A stretch of DNA of 8,948 nucleotides from Chloroflexia bacterium (lineage in GTDB: Bacteria > Chloroflexota > Chloroflexia > Thermobaculales > Thermobaculaceae), in assembly GCA_013695265.1 (NCBI GenBank), contig JACDAU010000540.1:1-8948 (forward strand). The letters run 5' to 3'. The notes below the pieces were generated by a model. That model made no database searches and was not told the origin of the DNA. It worked only from the letters and a program-made list of their open reading frames with translations. Shown one piece after another: positions 1 to 6,620 of the stretch; position 1 is the first letter of the stretch; every line of letters starts with the position of its first letter. A program made the position numbers and the translations under genes.

Positions 1-1494
1 CACCGATCCGGGTTCCTGCTGCACGGCGATGTCGGCGCGCTCCTCGTCGAGCGGGCTGGGCCAATACGGCGGTCCGGCGTTGAACGACTGGTTCAACAGC
101 GCCTTGCCGGTGCGCCGCTCGCGGACCATGTGCCACGGTTCCTTGTGGGCGATGCTGAGGCTGAGATCCTCCGTGAAAAGGAGCGTCTCGTCCTCCTTGC
201 GCGTGACCTGCACCTGCGCGGGCGCAACGGCAGCTACCTCCATTGTGAGTGGTGGATGGGGCTTCGTCTGCTCTCCAACCGTGACAACCGGGTTGATAGT
301 TAGCGGGAACACCCCGCCGACGGCGGCATAAAGATCGATGGGAACGCCCGCAACTTCCCCCGCCGCCAGGTGGAGGTGCTCGTTGGCCAGCGTGGCAACC
401 AGTCCCTCAGCGGGCTGCACAAGGAGCCGCACTGCCATTGCCTCCTCCGTGCGGTTGTGCAGGTTCAGCGTCGCCGCAGTGGATTGGGCGGCGCGTAGCG
501 CGATGGTCTCCGGCTCCATCTGGAGTTCGAGGGCCGGCAGTACGCGCACGGTCGCGGCCATTTCCAGCGGATGACTGTTAACCAGCAGCTTCAGCGACGC
601 CGCGCCATAGTCCGCCTTCTCCGCAGCGGCGGTGAGCTTCACCTGCACCGCACCAGCGCCCCCAGCGGGCACGTTCAACACCTCATAGTGCTGGGCCTTC
701 ACCGGTCCGTCGTCCCGCGCGGCGACCGCAAGGGTGAGCGGCTCGTTCGTTTTGCTGACGGCGCGCAGGGTGGCGATCTGCTCCGCGCCACGCAGCATCT
801 CGGGCTGTGCGGCGTCGAGCATGAGCAACAGGTCCGGCGTGTCCAGCTCGACGAGCTTCTTCGTGCGCTGGTCGAAGACGGCCCGGAGCTGCCCTGCCTC
901 GTCGTCCCACTCGTATGGAAAGACGAGCGTGTCGTTGCGCTTCTGTGTATCAAGGCCGAGGGAGAGGTCGCGCTTGTAGCACGCGTACCAGTCGGTTGCC
1001 TCGAAGTAACCCTTTGTGAGCGGGTGGGTCAGGAGCAGCGGGATGTGGTTCTGCAGCTCGTTCCAGCCGTGTTGGTCGGGACCCCAGTGGAACCCCGTCT
1101 TTTTGTAGAGTGGCACCGCCTTGGTGTTGCCCGGCCAGGTGCCAAGCGTGATGCGCGTGTGGCCCAGCTCGACCGAGCGGTCGATGCATCGGCGGATCAG
1201 GTCGCGCCCAACGCCCCGCCCGTGGTACTCGGGATCGGAGGTGAGCAGCCCCACGTACCCTGCCTTCTCGTCATCCGGGATCTGGACGAGGTTGGCAAAG
1301 CCAACGGCCCTCTCATCTTCCCACGCGAGGTAGGTGTTGAGGACGTTCTCCTCCGTCATCTCGCGCTCGATGCCCTCCGTGGTAGGGAGAACGTTGTCTG
1401 TGAAGCCGTCGGGCCATGCGGGATCCGAGGCCTTGTACAAGCGCGCAACTGCGGCGGCGTCCTGCAGCTGATACTCCTTGACCTGAACTGTCAA
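1..1494 (-). CDS. GNAT-family N-acetyltransferase fused to beta-sandwich-like C-terminal region (partial, C-terminus beyond window)
   Basis: The minus strand is open without a stop from a TTG at 1494-1492 to the left edge, giving 498 codons and no C-terminus. Residues 1-150 are a GNAT domain. Motif A is visible as HGRGVG (residues 91-96), preceded by a GYVGLLTSDPEY strand, and motif B ends in NTKAVPLYKKTGF (about 123-135). This family transfers an acetyl group from acetyl-CoA to an amine; the substrate cannot be read here. After about residue 150 comes a linker (DWYACYKRDLSLGL) and then, from about 235, beta-rich stretches of roughly 90-100 residues that look like Ig-like or NEW3-like sandwiches (for example MEPETIALRAAQSTAATLNL). 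Such modules are often extracytoplasmic, yet no signal peptide precedes the GNAT domain. The start rests on a perfect GGAGG at 1501-1505, six bases upstream of TTG. The next in-frame ATG (residue 46) would cut into the GNAT fold. The gene diverges from the kinase operon. The GNAT call is firm; the tail is a guess. Confidence 0.85.
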   Translation of the reverse strand, partial: MTVQVKEYQLQDAAAVARLYKASDPAWPDGFTDNVLPTTEGIEREMTEENVLNTYLAWEDERAVGFANLVQIPDDEKAGYVGLLTSDPEYHGRGVGRDLIRRCIDRSVELGHTRITLGTWPGNTKAVPLYKKTGFHWGPDQHGWNELQNHIPLLLTHPLTKGYFEATDWYACYKRDLSLGLDTQKRNDTLVFPYEWDDEAGQLRAVFDQRTKKLVELDTPDLLLMLDAAQPEMLRGAEQIATLRAVSKTNEPLTLAVAARDDGPVKAQHYEVLNVPAGGAGAVQVKLTAAAEKADYGAASLKLLVNSHPLEMAATVRVLPALELQMEPETIALRAAQSTAATLNLHNRTEEAMAVRLLVQPAEGLVATLANEHLHLAAGEVAGVPIDLYAAVGGVFPLTINPVVTVGEQTKPHPPLTMEVAAVAPAQVQVTRKEDETLLFTEDLSLSIAHKEPWHMVRERRTGKALLNQSFNAGPPYWPSPLDEERADIAVQQEPGSV

Positions 1495-1500
1495 TTGCTG

Positions 1501-1505
1501 CCTCC
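1501..1505 (-). promoter_or_regulatory. Shine-Dalgarno site of the GNAT gene (decides the TTG start)
   Basis: On the minus strand this reads GGAGG, six bases before the TTG at 1494-1492. No ATG or GTG lies at a comparable distance in the open frame, so this site selects the rare TTG start. Confidence 0.7.
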
Positions 1506-1533
1506 GTGTGGTACGGCGAATGGTGCGAAGGGC

Positions 1534-1542
1534 AGTATATCA
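1534..1542 (-). promoter_or_regulatory. Possible extended -10 promoter element for the GNAT gene
   Basis: The minus strand reads TGATATACT, which fits the extended -10 pattern TGN followed by a TATAAT-like hexamer (TATACT, 5 of 6). Transcription would begin near 1527, leaving a leader of about 33 bases that includes the GGAGG site. No good TTGACA-like -35 is seen 16-18 bases upstream, as is common for extended -10 promoters. Inference from sequence only. Confidence 0.4.
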
Positions 1543-1577
1543 GACGACGGGTTGGACTGCTTCGGCAGCACCGCTCG

Positions 1578-1615
1578 GAGCCGCCGGTGCGGCTCAGCCC
1601 GGTCTCACGTCGGGC
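1578..1615. repeat. Two adjacent short hairpins in the intergenic region
   Basis: GAGCCGC (1578-1584) and GCGGCTC (1589-1595) form a perfect 7-bp stem with a CGGT loop. One base later GCCCG (1597-1601) and CGGGC (1611-1615) form a 5-bp stem with a 9-base loop. Neither is followed by a T tract on either strand, so an intrinsic terminator is unlikely. They would lie in the upstream leader of the kinase operon if its promoter is further left. Confidence 0.4.
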
Positions 1616-1886
1616 CGGTCGCGATTCGCGCTTACCCGTGTGCCGACAATGCACCACGCGCCATGCGCTGTCACCACAAGCAAGGCGCACGGCCTCGGTA
1701 GACGTGAGACTGTGTTGCCGAAGGAAGAACCAGCACTTCTCGCGGAGCAGACCATCGAGGTAACGGCACAGGTAGTGCGGTATTGATTGTGCTATGTCGC
1801 TCCGTGCCGACTCACCCCCCGCTCGATCCTCTCGTCCGGGAGCGCAATATCGCAGGCGGTGTCGAGAAGACGTGACGTTTTCATAC

Positions 1887-1892
1887 GGAGGG
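1887..1892 (+). promoter_or_regulatory. Shine-Dalgarno-like site supporting the GTG start of the kinase gene
   Basis: GGAGGG ends three bases before GTG at 1896. Counted from GGAGG the spacing is 4, slightly short but workable. The competing ATG at 1794 has no purine-rich site upstream, and GTG at 1872 has only a weak GAGAAG. The first cysteine of the zinc ribbon follows five codons after 1896. Confidence 0.5.
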
Positions 1893-1895
1893 TTC

Positions 1896-4490
1896 GTGGG
1901 AACACGACAGTGCCTGGTGTGCGCCAGCACAGTTGCCGACAACGCCACCACGTGCCCGATCTGCGGCGCTCCACTGGCTGTCCCAGCAGGCGCCCCCGGT
2001 GGCAATCCCGAAGTCGTAGGCGTCCTCCCTCCGGGCACGCGGCTGAACGGCGGCAGCTTCTCCATCGGAAGGGTGCTCGGTCGCGGCGGCTTCGGTATCA
2101 CGTACCTGGGAGCGGACCTGCGGTTGAAGCGCCGGCTTGCGGTCAAAGAGTTCTTTCCTGCGGGTTCGAGCCGAAAGGGAACCAGCGTGGTGCTCGCGGG
2201 TGCCCTTAGTCGTCCCGACTACGAGGCCGCGATCCAGAAGTTCGAGCAGGAGGCGCAGATGGTTGCGCGCTTCCGACACCGCAGTATCGTCAACGTGTAC
2301 GAGGTCTTCGAGGAGAACGACACCGCGTACATGGCGATGGAGTACCTGGAAGGTGATAACTTCCTGGAGAGGATGGAGCGGCGAGGGAGTCCCCTGCCCG
2401 AGTCGGAGCTCGTGGCGATTAACGGGCCGCTCGCGGAAGCCCTCGCAGAAGTCCATGCCGCCGGCGTGTTGCACCGCGACATCAAGCCCCAGAACGTCAT
2501 GCTCGTGGGGCCAGAGGATACCCCACGACCGGTGTTGATCGATTTCGGTGCAGCCCGCGAGTTCGCCAGTGGGATGGCGGCCCGTCACTCAATTATGCTC
2601 ACGCCCGGCTACGCCCCGCTCGAACAGTATGGCGAGCAGGCACGGCGCGGACCCTTCACTGATATCTACGCCCTCGCCGCGACCTTGTACCACATCGCGA
2701 CGGGAGAACAGCCGCCGGCGGCCACGGAGCGCGTGCTGGGCGTCGCGCTCAAAGCCCCCCGCACCGTGAACTCCGCCCTGAGCCCCCCCTTCGAGGCGGC
2801 TCTGCTGCATGGGCTGGAGATGAAGGTGGATGAGCGTCCGCAGAGTGCGCTGGAGTTCCACCACGAACTGACAGGCGGCGCTCCGGCATCGCGTCCGCGG
2901 GTTCCCAATCCCTCCTCTCAACCGGGCGGGCCGTCGTCACCCCCGGCATCCCCGGCACGGCCTACTCCCGTTTCGCCGCCCTCGTTACCCACCCCGCCAT
3001 CGCCCACTGAACACCTGGAGCGGGTTCGGCAGATAGCCCGCGCGCTCCGTCCGAGTGCTCAGGTGCCTGCCGACGGCTTCCTCTGTCCGGTGTGCCGGTC
3101 TGCCGCGATGCTCGACTCCGCCAGTACCGTCGCAGGCATCCGGTGTCCCATCTGCCGCGACGCGGTGCTGCAGGAGCGATTCGCTTCGGGTAGCCCGTTG
3201 CTCTGTCCATCCTGCTCAACCGGGGATCTGGAGCCAATGGGCGGGGATCTGGTGCGGCCCGGCGTCATGATGCGGTGTCCGGCGTGCCGCACGGGGAATG
3301 TCCTGCAGTATGTGCGCAGTCAGATGCTCCTGGTGCCCGATGTCTGGGCGCGGTGCGACCACTGCGGTGCGGACTTCGACTATCACACCGGGTACGACAC
3401 CCTCACCCTGGCTGAGCTGCCCTCAGGTCCTGGCACATTGAGCGGTAGCGCAATAGGGCAGACGAGGGCGCGCGGGGAGTGGGCGCTTATCGCCGGAGGC
3501 GGGGCGGCTGATGCGTACTTCTGTGGCGTGTGCGAAGCGGAGTTCCACAACTGCCGCGATGGCGGCCTCGAATGGGTCGCGCGCGGGGGCAGCCGTGCGC
3601 AGGTGCCCGCCGAGCACCGGGGACAGTGCTGGAGCCGCCCTTTGTGGCAGAAGATCGCGCATAAGGTCCCGGTCGACAGCGGCAACGTCGCGTGCCCCAA
3701 CTGCGCCGCGCAGTTTGATGAGACCGCGCCCGGCCAGCTTACGCTCCTGGATGCGTCCCGCGATCCGTTTGGGGCGCTCGCCGCACACCGCGGGCGCACC
3801 TACCCCGTTGCGACCTGGCGGACGCTCGGCGTCGGCGGCCGTGCAGCGGCTGGACCTGCACTGGTGTGTCCCGTGTGCACCGCCGAGCTCCAGGAGCAGG
3901 GACGCGCGGATGAGTACTCACTCGTGACCCACGACCCGGACCATGACCCACGAGGCACTGGTGGGCGGTACCACAATCAGCGACTCAGTCGCCGTGAGTG
4001 GCAGCGCATCGCCGCGGGCACAATCCCTGCTACGGAAGCAGCACAATTGCGGGACGAGGCACACCGAGAACTCTGGGCCGCGCTCTGCGCCGGCGAGGTC
4101 TCACCGGCCGAGGGTTCGTACCCCGGGCCAAAGGCGGGGGGCGAGAACGTCGTCGTTACCTTCGGAGCGGTTCAGATCCGGTCTCGGCTTGGGTTTCACT
4201 ACGAGTACGACCGCGGGCAAATCTGGCTAACGACGAAGCGGCTCTTGTACCAGGGCGATCGTTCGAGCGAGAACATGCTCCTCGCGGAAACCGGCGGCTG
4301 TGAGCTGGAGGACGTGATGCACGGGTACGGTGCGGTGGTGACCATTCTTCGAGAGGGTTGGGGCAAGCCTTACTCCTTTGGCATGGACGTCGGGACGCTC
4401 GACCTGGAAGTTGAGGGACTGCCCTTGCGACTGCCTTGGGATGAGAACAGTTTCGCGCAACTCTTCACGAGCCTGCGCCGGATGGTATAG
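1896..4490 (+). CDS. Serine/threonine protein kinase with N-terminal zinc ribbon, cysteine-rich repeat tail and C-terminal PH/GRAM-like domain
   Basis: Cytosolic Ser/Thr kinase of 864 residues from GTG 1896; the frame opens at ATG 1794, which would add 34 Arg/Ser-rich residues. Order: zinc ribbon (C6, C9, C20, C23); kinase domain about 56-325 with glycine loop GRGGFG (62-67), ATP lysine K84 in LAVKEFFP, helix-C E119, HRD 193-195 with K197 and N200, DFG 216-218, and APLE 240-243 in the activation segment. All catalytic residues are present, so it should be active. A Pro/Ser linker follows (about 328-395), then two four-Cys ribbons (C397/400/417/420 and C437/440/461/464), then repeats with CxxC at 487, 543, 600 and 658. 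The last 115 residues (about 749 on) are beta-rich, and IWLTTKRLLYQG recalls bacterial PH/GRAM-like domains. No transmembrane helix is seen, unlike typical PknB. It is first in the four-gene operon and probably phosphorylates the vWA, FHA or pseudokinase partners (inference). The kinase call is firm; the tail assignment is tentative. Confidence 0.93.
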   Translation: MGTRQCLVCASTVADNATTCPICGAPLAVPAGAPGGNPEVVGVLPPGTRLNGGSFSIGRVLGRGGFGITYLGADLRLKRRLAVKEFFPAGSSRKGTSVVLAGALSRPDYEAAIQKFEQEAQMVARFRHRSIVNVYEVFEENDTAYMAMEYLEGDNFLERMERRGSPLPESELVAINGPLAEALAEVHAAGVLHRDIKPQNVMLVGPEDTPRPVLIDFGAAREFASGMAARHSIMLTPGYAPLEQYGEQARRGPFTDIYALAATLYHIATGEQPPAATERVLGVALKAPRTVNSALSPPFEAALLHGLEMKVDERPQSALEFHHELTGGAPASRPRVPNPSSQPGGPSSPPASPARPTPVSPPSLPTPPSPTEHLERVRQIARALRPSAQVPADGFLCPVCRSAAMLDSASTVAGIRCPICRDAVLQERFASGSPLLCPSCSTGDLEPMGGDLVRPGVMMRCPACRTGNVLQYVRSQMLLVPDVWARCDHCGADFDYHTGYDTLTLAELPSGPGTLSGSAIGQTRARGEWALIAGGGAADAYFCGVCEAEFHNCRDGGLEWVARGGSRAQVPAEHRGQCWSRPLWQKIAHKVPVDSGNVACPNCAAQFDETAPGQLTLLDASRDPFGALAAHRGRTYPVATWRTLGVGGRAAAGPALVCPVCTAELQEQGRADEYSLVTHDPDHDPRGTGGRYHNQRLSRREWQRIAAGTIPATEAAQLRDEAHRELWAALCAGEVSPAEGSYPGPKAGGENVVVTFGAVQIRSRLGFHYEYDRGQIWLTTKRLLYQGDRSSENMLLAETGGCELEDVMHGYGAVVTILREGWGKPYSFGMDVGTLDLEVEGLPLRLPWDENSFAQLFTSLRRMV
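3354..4040 (+). repeat. Tandem ~57-residue cysteine/tryptophan repeats inside the kinase tail
   Basis: Within the kinase protein, CxxC pairs start at residues 487, 543, 600 and 658 (spacing 56, 57, 58). A matching tryptophan follows at 529, 584, 641 and 702 (spacing 55, 57, 61). Each unit reads roughly CxxC-x-A-x-(F/L), a variable stretch with an LxL-like strand, then W-x-x-(I/L)-(A/G)-x-G. The last unit keeps the Trp end but is not followed by another CxxC. With one CxxC per unit, metal binding would need two neighbouring units or two chains. I do not recognise a named family for the unit. Confidence 0.6.
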
Positions 4491-4518
4491 GCGTTAGGGT
4501 CCCGAGACACGGGTCACC

Positions 4519-4523
4519 GGAGG
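4519..4523 (+). promoter_or_regulatory. Shine-Dalgarno site of the vWA gene (favours TTG 4532)
   Basis: GGAGG sits eight bases before TTG at 4532. The upstream GTG at 4523 overlaps the site itself and cannot use it, so TTG is the more likely start. CTG at 4535 is a remote alternative. Confidence 0.6.
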
Positions 4524-4531
4524 TGTTTAGT

Positions 4532-5905
4532 TTGCTGCAACTATCGATCAAGCCGCATCGCACGTACTTGCGGGCCAATGCCGGTCCGCAGAAGCTGTTC
4601 GTGATGCTCAAGATGCTCCCCTCTACCGAGGCGGCGGGTGCGCGGCCCAATGTGAACCTCGCCGTGGTTATGGACACGAGCGGCTCCATGCGCGAGCCCG
4701 CACCAGGCGCGGACATCCGGGTCATCCCGGCTGAGCCGGTCGTCGTGGACGGCAAGACGTATAACGGCGCCTTCGAAGGGTCCACCAAACTTGACGTAGC
4801 GATGGAGGCGGCCCGCAAGCTAATCGACAGCCAGAGCCTTCAGCCCGACGATACCGTGGCGCTCATCCAGTTCGAGGATGAATCTACAGTGGTTGCGCGG
4901 GGGCAGCCGGGGCGCGACCGCGCGGCGCTCGCCGAGGGTATCGAGAGCCTGACGCGCTATAGCGGCGGCACGCAGATGGGCAAGGGACTGCGAAACGCGG
5001 AGATAGTGCTGCGCGAGGAGGAAGACGCGGCGCGCAAGGTACTCCTGCTGACGGACGGTCTGGCGGTGGACGAAGCGGAGTGCCGAGCCGCGGCGGGTGC
5101 ACTCGCTGAGTTGCGAGCCCCTATCGTCGCGCTCGGGGTTGGCGAGGAGTACAACGAGGACCTGCTCACCGAGATCTGCAACCTCAGCCTGGGGCGGCCG
5201 TACGACCTCCGCGACATGACGAGCCTGCCACAGGTTTTTGAGGCCGAGTTGGGCTCGACCGCGAACCAGGTGATCTCGGATGTCCGGGTGACGTTGCGCA
5301 CGGTGCACGGCGTGCGGCTGGCATCGGCGATGCGCGCGTATCCGAGCCTGGCCGATGTGGACGCCTCGCGGGAGCCGCTGGCACTTGGCAGCATCGAGGC
5401 GGGAGATCACACGGTGTTCATCCTGGAGTTCGACCTGCCGGAGAGACCACCCCTGAGGGCACGCCTTGCACAGTTGGGGACCACGTACCAGGTCCCCGCG
5501 CAGCAGTATCGTGGAGAAATCGCTCCGCGGGACCTGACCGTCGAGTTCACGGACGATGAAGCGCTCGCCGCTCAAGTGGACCCGGAGGTGATGGGCTATG
5601 TTCAGCAGCGCAACGTCGATAACCTCGTGCGACAGGCGACCGAGCAAGCAAAGCACAACCCGGAGCAGGCAGGGAAGACGCTGCAACTCGCCCGCTCGAT
5701 GACCCAGCGCCTGGGCAATAGTGGTATGACGATGGCGATCGGCAAGGCGGAGGAGGAGCTCAGGAGCACGGGCACCATCGCGGTCGGAACGTCCAAGACC
5801 ATCAAGCTCGGGTCGCGGACCCAGACGATGAAAGTGGCCGGACCGGAGGTGACTTCCGGAGAGTTGCCCTCGGAGGAAGAGATCAGGCGAGTCACCGGGG
5901 CATAG
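4532..5905 (+). CDS. vWA domain protein with complete MIDAS, TerY-like
   Basis: A 457-residue cytosolic protein with a von Willebrand factor A domain at about residues 40-230. The metal-ion-dependent adhesion site is complete: DTSGS at 48-52, T147 in SGGTQMGKGL and D175 in LLLTDG. Such domains bind Mg2+ or Mn2+ and grip a partner acidic residue, serving as scaffolds in chaperone and signalling complexes. After the vWA comes a beta-sandwich-like region (about 245-340) and a helical region (about 350-412). The tail holds three spaced Thr motifs: T415-IAV, T423-IKL and T432-MKV. It follows the kinase by 41 bases and precedes the zinc-ribbon FHA gene by 28. The vWA beside a kinase and PP2C matches the TerY-P triad arrangement. 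The TTG start is chosen over GTG 4523 because GGAGG overlaps that GTG. Family call is firm; the partner is unknown. Confidence 0.92.
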   Translation: MLQLSIKPHRTYLRANAGPQKLFVMLKMLPSTEAAGARPNVNLAVVMDTSGSMREPAPGADIRVIPAEPVVVDGKTYNGAFEGSTKLDVAMEAARKLIDSQSLQPDDTVALIQFEDESTVVARGQPGRDRAALAEGIESLTRYSGGTQMGKGLRNAEIVLREEEDAARKVLLLTDGLAVDEAECRAAAGALAELRAPIVALGVGEEYNEDLLTEICNLSLGRPYDLRDMTSLPQVFEAELGSTANQVISDVRVTLRTVHGVRLASAMRAYPSLADVDASREPLALGSIEAGDHTVFILEFDLPERPPLRARLAQLGTTYQVPAQQYRGEIAPRDLTVEFTDDEALAAQVDPEVMGYVQQRNVDNLVRQATEQAKHNPEQAGKTLQLARSMTQRLGNSGMTMAIGKAEEELRSTGTIAVGTSKTIKLGSRTQTMKVAGPEVTSGELPSEEEIRRVTGA

Positions 5906-5933
5906 TCTCGCGGGGGCCGGAAGGAGCGATACG

Positions 5934-6617
5934 ATGATCAAGTGTCAGATCTGTCAGCACGACAACCCGCCGGGCGCGGAGTACTGCGAGGATTGCGGAG
6001 CGTCGCTCTCGGCCTCGGCCGCTCCCGCGGGACAGGCCACACCCACGCCCGATGCGCCGCCAGCGGCTATACCAATGCCGGAACCTACACCCGAAGCGGC
6101 GGCAGAGATGGCCGAGGCGCCAGCACCCGCCGAAACCCCAGAATCCCAGGTGTCCACGCCCGAGGCTGGCGCGGATATGCCTGTGACGCCCGACGTTCCG
6201 GTGGAAGCACCGGTGTCGTCGGCGCCCGCCCCGGTGACCGTGCCGGACGAACCGCAACCAACGGCTGGCGGCGGGACTCCACGGCTCGTCCCGAATCGGC
6301 ACGGCGCGGCGTCCGGAGATGAGTACCCGCTGCTCGTCGACCGGATGGTCGTGGGCCGTTTCGACCCTGAGACCGGCCCGGTTGATATCGACCTGTCGCA
6401 AACCCCCGAGGCGCCGCTGATCTCCCGGCACCACGCGCAGATCTACAAGGAGACGGATGGCCGGTGGTACGTCACGGACCTGGGCTCGACAAATGGCGTC
6501 TTCGTCAAGTCCGCGGATGCCGCCACCTTCGGGCCGCGCCTTACCGCCCCGCAGGCGCTGTCTGGCGGCGACGAGGTGGCGTTCGGTAACGCGCGCTTCA
6601 TCTTCCGAGTGGACTAG
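5934..6617 (+). CDS. Zinc-ribbon FHA domain protein
   Basis: A 227-residue cytosolic reader of phosphothreonine. The N-terminus is a zinc ribbon (C4, C7, C18, C21) spaced CX2C-X10-CX2C, as in the kinase. Residues about 25-125 are a Pro/Ala/Glu-rich, probably disordered linker. The C-terminal FHA domain (about 127-227) has the conserved residues for phosphothreonine binding: VVGRF with G141 and R142, S164-R165-H166 in ISRHHA, and N187-G188 in LGSTNGVFV. It should bind a threonine phosphorylated by the upstream kinase and released by the downstream PP2C; the vWA tail and the N-terminus of the PP2C fusion are candidate ligands (inference). AAGGAG at 5921-5926 lies seven bases before ATG. The stop is three bases before the next start, which suggests translational coupling. 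Confidence 0.93.
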   Translation: MIKCQICQHDNPPGAEYCEDCGASLSASAAPAGQATPTPDAPPAAIPMPEPTPEAAAEMAEAPAPAETPESQVSTPEAGADMPVTPDVPVEAPVSSAPAPVTVPDEPQPTAGGGTPRLVPNRHGAASGDEYPLLVDRMVVGRFDPETGPVDIDLSQTPEAPLISRHHAQIYKETDGRWYVTDLGSTNGVFVKSADAATFGPRLTAPQALSGGDEVAFGNARFIFRVD

Positions 6618-6620
6618 GTA

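Larger units (their letters stand above)
1495..1895. other. Divergent intergenic region between the GNAT gene and the kinase operon
   Basis: About 400 bases separate the two divergent starts (about 300 if the kinase began at the ATG at 1794). The left end holds the GNAT leader, ribosome site and a possible extended -10. The middle holds two adjacent hairpins (1578-1595 and 1597-1615) and a 10-base inverted repeat, GTCTCACGTC at 1602-1611 and GACGTGAGAC at 1701-1710. I see no convincing sigma-70 promoter for the plus strand, no tRNA and no riboswitch class that I recognise. Open frames crossing the region in several phases are Arg/Ser-rich and lack protein-like character. Confidence 0.5.

Noticed and set aside
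571..1701. Open frame of 376 codons on the plus strand
   Set aside because: It lies antisense to the GNAT gene, which has clear motifs on the minus strand. The plus-strand translation has no recognisable domain; long antisense frames are expected in GC-rich coding DNA.
1313..2146. Open frame of 277 codons on the minus strand, crossing the intergenic region
   Set aside because: It overlaps the GNAT start in another frame and the kinase start antisense; Arg/Ser-rich with no domain.
4501..4513. Small hairpin CCCG-AGACA-CGGG between the kinase and vWA genes
   Set aside because: Only four base pairs, no T tract, and it sits in a 41-base gap within an apparent operon, so a terminator is unlikely.
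4820..5941. Open frame of 373 codons on the minus strand
   Set aside because: It is antisense to the vWA gene and has a composition typical of a shadow frame.
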